A DNA stretch of 7,908 nt. Origin: Chlorobium sp. (GTDB lineage Bacteria; Bacteroidota; Chlorobiia; Chlorobiales; Chlorobiaceae). Of the stretch, positions 6,892-7,908 are shown piece after piece. Under the pieces are notes generated by a model. It ran no database searches. It was not told the DNA's origin and saw only the letters and a list, made by a program, of their open reading frames with translations. Made by a program: the position numbers and the translations under genes. The stretch spans positions 1-7,908 of the forward strand of contig JANQFD010000081.1 of NCBI GenBank assembly GCA_028278005.1. Direction: 5' to 3'. Position 1 is the first letter of the stretch. The number at the start of each line of letters is the position of its first letter.

Positions 6892-6952
6892 GGGGGTGAC
6901 TGTTTAGTGTTTGAAGATTACTCCAATAATTTCGTTTATCCCTCAGAAACAT
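6892..6952 (-). other. 61-bp gap between the oxidoreductase and hydrolase genes
   Basis: This short A+T-rich gap lies between two co-oriented genes. GTTTGAA (6909-6915) and TTCAAAC (6952-6958, overlapping the oxidoreductase stop codon) form a 7-bp inverted repeat around a 36-base loop. No G+C-rich stem with a U-run is present, so there is no convincing terminator. I could not pick a promoter with good spacing either. The hydrolase is therefore either transcribed through from upstream or has a promoter I cannot recognise. Confidence 0.3.
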
Positions 6953-7908
6953 TCAAACTCTCTGAACCTTCAAAACCGTTCTTCCCCTGAGCTTTCCGGC
7001 AAGCATCCTGCTGATGGATTCCTGCAGTCCGTCCAGAGCAATCTCATGACAGAGTTCGGAAAGCTGTTCTGGTTTCCACTCTCCAGCCAATTTATCCCAG
7101 ACAATCTCTCGCTGATCCAGAACACAGTTCTGGGAATCTATACCGATCAGCGAAACTCCTCTGAGTATAAAAGGATAGACCGTAAGATGAAGCTCAGGAG
7201 AGGCAGCGTTGCCGCAACAGACGACAACCCCCATCGGCAATGTCGACTTCAGGAGGTTCGAGAGAATGGTGCCGCCGACAGCGTCCACCGCCCCGGCAAA
7301 CGATCCCTTGTGCAGGGGCCGGAGGGTTTCCTCCTCGAATGCACTGCGAGGCAGAACGTCTGCCGCGCCGAGACCATACAGGAAATCCCTCTCGTCTTCC
7401 TTGCCCGAAATCGCAGTCACGCTGTAACCCAGTTTTTTGAGTACAGCCACAGTCAGTGACCCTACTCCTCCGGTCGCCCCTGAAACCGCTATTTTCCCAT
7501 GCTCAGGCTTGACCGTTTCCGTCATCCTTAACACACTCAATCCCGCAGTCAGCCCTGCAGTACCGAAGATCATGGACTCTTTCATCGCCATACCTTCAGG
7601 CAGAGCAACCGCCCATTCCGACGGAATCCTGATATACCCTCCAAATCCCCCGGAAGTATTCATCCCGAGATCATATCCGGTAACGATAACGGCTTCGCCC
7701 TCCCTGAAACGCCCGGAGTCATCACTGACAACCGTTCCGGCCGCATCGATACCGGGAGTATGAGGATACTCTTTCGTCACCCCTTTGTTGCCGGTAGCAG
7801 ACAGAGCATCCTTGTAGTTCAATGACGAGTAATGAACCCTTACGAGCAAATCATGATCCGGCAGACTATCAATCGTTCTTTTTCTTATCTCTCCGGTGAA
7901 CGCCCCGT
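6953..7908 (-). CDS. YhdH/AcuI-family NADPH-dependent oxidoreductase (5' end outside window)
   Basis: There are 317 residues visible, and the frame stays open to the window edge. Family-like sequence (GAFTGEIRKRTIDSLPDHD) precedes the TTG at 7847-7849, so that codon is an internal Leu rather than the start. Family members are about 325-335 residues, so only about ten are missing. VRVHYSSLNYKDALSATG, PHTPGIDAAGTV and FILRGVSLIGIDS are closely similar to E. coli YhdH (VHWSSLNYKDALAITG, PMIPGIDFAGTV, FILRNVRLQGVDS). The nucleotide-binding turn VSGATGGVGS lies at visible residues 141-150. No zinc-binding Cys cluster is present, as expected for this zinc-independent medium-chain dehydrogenase/reductase branch. 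Characterised AcuI reduces acryloyl-CoA to propionyl-CoA with NADPH, which detoxifies acrylate-derived metabolites. Here the substrate is inferred only from family. It is the first visible gene of the minus-strand run. Confidence 0.87.
   Translation of the reverse strand, partial: GAFTGEIRKRTIDSLPDHDLLVRVHYSSLNYKDALSATGNKGVTKEYPHTPGIDAAGTVVSDDSGRFREGEAVIVTGYDLGMNTSGGFGGYIRIPSEWAVALPEGMAMKESMIFGTAGLTAGLSVLRMTETVKPEHGKIAVSGATGGVGSLTVAVLKKLGYSVTAISGKEDERDFLYGLGAADVLPRSAFEEETLRPLHKGSFAGAVDAVGGTILSNLLKSTLPMGVVVCCGNAASPELHLTVYPFILRGVSLIGIDSQNCVLDQREIVWDKLAGEWKPEQLSELCHEIALDGLQESISRMLAGKLRGRTVLKVQRV

Noticed and set aside
6909..6958. 7-bp inverted repeat GTTTGAA / TTCAAAC as a terminator or operator
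   Set aside because: The loop is 36 bases, the stem is A+T-rich and there is no U-run, so chance is a good explanation.
6911..7459. 182-codon plus-strand open frame
   Set aside because: It is antisense to the well-supported YhdH-like gene and has no family resemblance.
7847..7849. TTG as the start of the YhdH-like gene
   Set aside because: The frame continues open to the window edge and the preceding residues fit the family N-terminus, so this is an internal Leu codon.

Overview
The window comes from a Gram-negative bacterium. It encodes a pilus-type periplasmic chaperone, an outer-membrane usher and a probable lipoprotein, all of which imply an outer membrane. Base composition is moderate, roughly half G+C by eye. 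The gene mix, with a divergent chaperone-usher locus and a CbiR-type cobamide enzyme, would suit a green sulfur bacterium (Chlorobiota) or a similar anaerobe. That placement is a weak inference, since no taxonomic marker gene is present. There are no rRNA or tRNA genes, CRISPR arrays, insertion sequences or integrase genes.

Plus strand, bases 2-4012: a tight three-gene run. It holds the 3' end of a secreted protein that is probably a fimbrial subunit or adhesin, a PapD-like periplasmic chaperone, and an 888-residue usher-like outer-membrane protein. The first two genes overlap by one base (TGATG) and the third follows after 31 bases, so they are almost certainly one operon. The expected logic is export of the subunit to the periplasm, capture and folding by the chaperone, and assembly and secretion through the usher. 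The usher is divergent. After the barrel it carries two beta-sandwich modules, the second resembling a carboxypeptidase regulatory-like domain, and then a very acidic tail.

Minus strand, bases 4015-7908: a run of co-oriented genes, read from high to low coordinates. They are a YhdH/AcuI-type NADPH-dependent oxidoreductase cut by the window edge, an alpha/beta hydrolase, a HExxH gluzincin-type metallopeptidase-like probable lipoprotein, a small membrane-protein locus that looks frameshifted, and a CbiR-type cobamide remodelling phosphodiesterase. The gaps are 61, 18, about 38 and 3 bases, so at least the last four loci may be cotranscribed. They do not form an obvious single pathway. The two arms converge with only two bases between the usher and cbiR stop codons.

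The points most worth following up are the divergent chaperone-usher locus, the CbiR enzyme outside any visible cobamide gene cluster, and the apparently broken small membrane gene just before cbiR. No wholly new system can be claimed from this window.
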